From Bdellovibrionales bacterium (lineage in GTDB: Bacteria; Bdellovibrionota; UBA2428), in contig JAFEAR010000094.1 in assembly GCA_018266335.1 (NCBI GenBank), forward strand, positions 1 to 64,000: 64,000 nt of DNA, given 5' to 3'. Made by a program: the position numbers and the translations under genes. The stretch's first letter is position 1. The number at the start of each line of letters is the position of its first letter. Positions 61,140-64,000 of the stretch are shown here, in pieces. A model generated the notes under the pieces. The model was not told the DNA's origin and made no database searches. It was given only the letters and a program-made list of their open reading frames with translations.

Positions 61140-61975
61140 AAAGTAGCTTGGACTTTTTCAAAGTTGAAGCTGCCGGCAACGACTTCATTCTTATTCCACA
61201 GTCGCCCCAAGGCCTGCCCTGGCTACAGGACTCAAAGGCAAGCTCCCGAATTCAAGCGCTCTGCCATGCCCATACGGGGATCGCCGCAGATGGTCTGCTC
61301 TGCGTTTGGCCAGAGGGGGGCGCCTGGCAATGGCGCTTTTGGAATTCCGACGGGTCCGAAGCCGACATGTGCGGGAACGCCGCCCGGGCCGTTACCCTTT
61401 GGCTAGCCCAAACTCTACCGCCTGGCTCGGATCTTAGCTGGCAAGCAAGTCGGACGGTGGTTCACGGTCGCCTCGACTCGCAAGGCCGGCCCGAAGTTCG
61501 CTGGTCTTTTCCCCAAACCGTAATGGCTCCTCCGCAAGACATCCGCGAAGCGGCCAAGAATTTGGCGGGCGAAAATCTAGATCGCATTTTTTTGGTGAAT
61601 TCCGGCGTCCCCCACTTGGTGTTGTTGGGCCGCGGCCTTTGGCCAGCCCACGTGCGCACCAGCACCGCCCCCTTTCTACGCTCCCACCCTTCACTCGGAT
61701 CCGCCGGCGCCAATGTCACCTTCGTTGCGCAACCTCACTTTGAAACCGTTAGCTTCGAACGCGGCGTAGAAGCCGAAACACTGGCCTGCGGAAGCGGGGC
61801 CATGGCCGCCTTTTTAGCCCTCGAGTCCTTAGGGGCGCCCTTTGCCGGACGACCGCTGCAATTTAAATTTCCTGGCGGAACGCTCCAAGTTTCGCGGCAG
61901 ACCGACGGAGTTTGGCTTGCCGGTCCGGCCCGCATCGTTTTCAAAGGACAAACCAACGTGGAGAATTTTGAATGA
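61136..61975 (+). CDS. dapF: Diaminopimelate epimerase
   Basis: 279 residues from MKSSLDFF. Interconverts LL- and meso-DAP. The two catalytic Cys are in ADMCGNAARAV and LACGSGAMAAF, the pair seen in DapF; FFKVEAAGNDFILI is the family N-terminus. It is coupled to the lipoprotein (ATGA) and to dapA (4 bp overlap). Confidence 0.96.
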   Translation: MKSSLDFFKVEAAGNDFILIPQSPQGLPWLQDSKASSRIQALCHAHTGIAADGLLCVWPEGGAWQWRFWNSDGSEADMCGNAARAVTLWLAQTLPPGSDLSWQASRTVVHGRLDSQGRPEVRWSFPQTVMAPPQDIREAAKNLAGENLDRIFLVNSGVPHLVLLGRGLWPAHVRTSTAPFLRSHPSLGSAGANVTFVAQPHFETVSFERGVEAETLACGSGAMAAFLALESLGAPFAGRPLQFKFPGGTLQVSRQTDGVWLAGPARIVFKGQTNVENFE

Positions 61976-62877
61976 GCACAACCTCCCTCAAACAACCCGC
62001 CGACTGGGCCGGCGTTTGGACGGCCCTCATTACTCCCCTGCGGCACGGACCTAAACTCGATCACCGCAGTCTGGAAGCCCTCATAAACGCGCAAATTCAG
62101 CAGGGTGCACGCGGACTCGTGATTGCCGGTTCCACCGGTGAAGGCTCCCTGCTAGGCACCGCCCTCTACACCGAACTGTTACAAACGGCGCAGAAAATTG
62201 CGGCCGGACGCATCCCCTTAGTTGCGGGGCTGGGCATTGGCGGAACGGACGCCTGCTTACAAAACTTAGAAATTGCTCAGCGTCACGGTTACAACGGCGT
62301 GCTCGCCTCGCCCCCCGCGTACATCAAAACGCCCCAGCGCGGCCTCGTAACGCATTTTCTGCGCATCGCCGAAGGCGGCATTCCGCTGTGCCTTTACGAA
62401 GTTGCTGGCCGTGCGGCCTCATCGCTCGAGGTAAACACCATCGTCGAAATCGTGGATGGGGCACAAGGCAAAGTGCCCGCCCTGAAGGATGCTTCGGGCG
62501 ACGTGAATCGCACACGCGCCCTCCACTCTCGTCTGGGTGGCCGACTCGCCCAACTCACCGGCGACGACCCCACTTATTCGTCTTTCTTGCAAGCGGGCGG
62601 CGTGGGAGTCATCAGCGTAGTGAGCCACGTGGCACTGCCCGCGATGGTAAAAATTTTGGAATTGGTTCACGCAAATAAATTTGCGCTCGCCGACGCCGAA
62701 CAAGCGCGCTTGCTGCCACTCATCGAAGCCCTCTTCTGGGAATCCAACCCTATTCCCACCAAATCGCTGCTCGCCGCCCAGGGAAAAATCGCCGAAGCTA
62801 CCTTCTGCGCTCCCCTCTGCGGCATGAAACCGGATCTCCTCGAAAAACTGCAAAAATTAGCCAAGGAAAGCGCATGA
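61972..62877 (+). CDS. dapA: 4-hydroxy-tetrahydrodipicolinate synthase
   Basis: 301 residues. Condenses pyruvate with aspartate semialdehyde. The TIM-barrel segments IAGSTGEGSLL (STGE for the Thr-Gly-Glu loop), LYEVAGRAASS (Tyr) and VPALKDASGDVNR (Schiff-base Lys) are present. ATGA overlap on both sides shows tight coupling of dapF-dapA-dapB. Confidence 0.96.
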   Translation: MSTTSLKQPADWAGVWTALITPLRHGPKLDHRSLEALINAQIQQGARGLVIAGSTGEGSLLGTALYTELLQTAQKIAAGRIPLVAGLGIGGTDACLQNLEIAQRHGYNGVLASPPAYIKTPQRGLVTHFLRIAEGGIPLCLYEVAGRAASSLEVNTIVEIVDGAQGKVPALKDASGDVNRTRALHSRLGGRLAQLTGDDPTYSSFLQAGGVGVISVVSHVALPAMVKILELVHANKFALADAEQARLLPLIEALFWESNPIPTKSLLAAQGKIAEATFCAPLCGMKPDLLEKLQKLAKESA

Positions 62878-63560
62878 GCACACTCCCTCCCCTTCGTTGT
62901 CGCCTTATCGGAGCTTCGGGCCGCATGGGCCACGCGCTCATTGCGTTGTTAGAAAGCGACGCGGCGCTGGCCAAGCGATTCATCATTCAGGACCAAGGCC
63001 CCTGCGATGTGGTTATTGATTTTTCGGCGCCCGAAGGCAGTCTCGCAGCCGCGCGCGTGTGCGCCACGGAAAAAGTTCCCATGTTGGTTTGCACCACTGG
63101 ATTCACTCCGGTGCAAAAGGAAGAACTCACCACAATTCTCGCCGGCACCACGTGGGCTTTCACTCCCAACACGAGTCCGGGAGTCCTGGCCCTGCACGAA
63201 GCCGTGCGCGCCGCTCTGAATGTATTGCCCGCCGGGTACACGGTGAGCATCGTGGAATCGCACCACGCGCAGAAAAAAGACAAGCCCAGTGGCACCGCCA
63301 AATCCCTGGCCGAAGCCATCGCCTCCGCCGGAAAGGAAAGCGACATTCACTCCCTCCGCGGCGGCAGCGATGCCGGCACGCACACCGTCACGCTCGCCGG
63401 CCATGGAGAAAGTTTGGAGTTCACTCACCGGGCTCAGGACCGTAGCTTGTTTGCTCGCGGCGCCTTTGAGCTGGCCGCAAAACTACATGCGGCTGCCAAA
63501 CATTCGGCCCTCAACAAACGCAGTCCGCTTTCTGCGCACGATCTCTACAGTCTGCGCTGA
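62874..63560 (+). CDS. dapB: 4-hydroxy-tetrahydrodipicolinate reductase
   Basis: 228 residues, slightly short for DapB (about 270). NAD(P)H-binding LIGASGRMGHALI, VVIDFSAPEG, the catalytic SHHAQKKDKPSGTAKSLAE and RGGSDAGTHTVTLAGHGESLEFTHRAQDRSLFARGA are complete. The N-terminal arm lost some residues between the first strand and VVIDFS. Follows dapA with a 4 bp overlap; the convergent gene overlaps its end by 16 bp. Confidence 0.95.
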   Translation: MSTLPPLRCRLIGASGRMGHALIALLESDAALAKRFIIQDQGPCDVVIDFSAPEGSLAAARVCATEKVPMLVCTTGFTPVQKEELTTILAGTTWAFTPNTSPGVLALHEAVRAALNVLPAGYTVSIVESHHAQKKDKPSGTAKSLAEAIASAGKESDIHSLRGGSDAGTHTVTLAGHGESLEFTHRAQDRSLFARGAFELAAKLHAAAKHSALNKRSPLSAHDLYSLR

Positions 63561-64000
63561 AGCGCCAAATCCGAAGCACTCACGGACGTTAAAATCAGCA
63601 GCGGCCACGCGGCCCAGCCGATAATCGGAACGAGAGTGAAGAGGGCCGGCCCCAGACCCACGCCCAGCGCAAAGTTCCAGCGGGGATTTTCTAAAAAGGC
63701 GGGAATGTCTTCGCCATTCTGCCGGCACAGGCGACGCGCAGTGGCCAACGATTCGCTCCCCATGGACCACGCAAAAATTAAAACGCCCACCGGCATCAGA
63801 AACGGAATGAGCAGCAACGGCCAAGCCACCAGCGAAAGCACCACTCCGCGCAGCGTTCGAAACCATTCGCCCCGCCGATCCGACCATAAAGCCGGTCGCA
63901 AGCCCACGACCTTAATGCCCCGGAGCGCCGACAAAAGTCCGCGCTCATCGACGGAGGAAGCAGACAAAGCGCCCATCAAAGAAACGGTCAGCGTTCCGGA
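63545..64000 (-). CDS. EI24/CysZ-like membrane protein (5' truncated by window edge)
   Basis: 152 residues are visible, and the frame stays open to the window edge. Two to three membrane segments (VVLSLVAWPLLLIPFLMPVGVLIFAW, ALGVGLGPALFTLVPIIGWAAWPLLILT) lie around a charged loop (ATARRLCRQNGEDIPAFLENPRWN). The pattern of a basic loop, a GLG-type helix and a final AxxLAL stretch suits the EI24/CysZ family, but it is too short to be sure. Confidence 0.5.
   Translation of the reverse strand, partial: SGTLTVSLMGALSASSVDERGLLSALRGIKVVGLRPALWSDRRGEWFRTLRGVVLSLVAWPLLLIPFLMPVGVLIFAWSMGSESLATARRLCRQNGEDIPAFLENPRWNFALGVGLGPALFTLVPIIGWAAWPLLILTSVSASDLALQRRL

Noticed and set aside
1..64000. tRNA, rRNA, CRISPR, insertion sequences, prophage
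   Set aside because: Looked for cloverleaf-like and repeat-spacer patterns and transposase motifs; none seen by eye.

Overview
The window looks like a stretch of chromosome from a Gram-negative bacterium, most likely of the Bdellovibrionota or a nearby lineage. This is an inference. It rests on a TIGR02147-family regulator, many secreted proteins and lipoproteins, outer-membrane beta-barrels, a complete set of DAP/peptidoglycan genes, an HD-GYP protein and a Mrp-DUF971 fusion. Coding density is very high, with many ATGA overlaps and 2-12 bp gaps. I see no rRNA, tRNA, CRISPR array, IS element or phage module.

Layout. 1-3.4 kb: 3' end of tryptophanase, an outer-membrane protein, an M6-like lipoprotein protease and a small barrel. 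3.4-9 kb: uvrA, an arginase-family formimidoylglutamase and an aldehyde dehydrogenase. 9-11.9 kb: three secreted proteins, two of them tandem paralogues with an HEAxHSDG metalloprotease-like motif. 11.9-19.6 kb: a 2-oxoacid dehydrogenase locus (lipA-E1alpha-E1beta and E2-E3-lipB on the minus strand) split by a divergent cyclic-nucleotide-binding protein. 19.6-28.6 kb: subtilisin, aminopeptidase P, glutaredoxin, a phosphorylase-like protein, a lytic transglycosylase, a DHH phosphoesterase and several unknowns. 28.6-33.4 kb: a 28-residue membrane peptide with its partner, an inverted-repeat element, mpaA-dapD, a DUF155-like protein and a GT1 glycosyltransferase. 33.4-33.9 kb: decayed DNA with a GNAT remnant.

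33.9-44.3 kb: a DUF255 thioredoxin-fold protein, a tyrosine-rich secreted protein with its own terminator, an unusual subtilase, an EVE protein, a DksA-like protein, Mrp-DUF971, an isocitrate dehydrogenase whose C-terminal domain is a separate overlapping gene, a three-gene operon of two secreted proteins plus a TIGR02147 regulator, and a RelE/XRE toxin-antitoxin pair. 44.3-51.2 kb: Ppx/GppA, two RNA methyltransferases, argF with a palindromic operator candidate and a receiver-TPR protein. 51.2-54.9 kb: a glycine-rich surface or fibre-like protein and two Pro/Gly-linker secreted paralogues with a decayed third copy between them. 55-64 kb: GAF-HD-GYP, desaturase, GT39-like transferase, zinc ribbon, GATase, KhpA, a LptM-like lipoprotein with dapF-dapA-dapB, and a truncated EI24-like membrane protein.

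Several genes cooperate. The lipA/lipB genes supply lipoate to the E2 beside them. dapD, dapA, dapB and dapF make meso-DAP, while mpaA and the lytic transglycosylase work on peptidoglycan. The least explained parts are the HEAxHSDG pair, the secreted-protein/TIGR02147 operon, the split isocitrate dehydrogenase, the domain-inserted subtilase, the Pro/Gly paralogue family and the inverted-repeat element at 29.3 kb.
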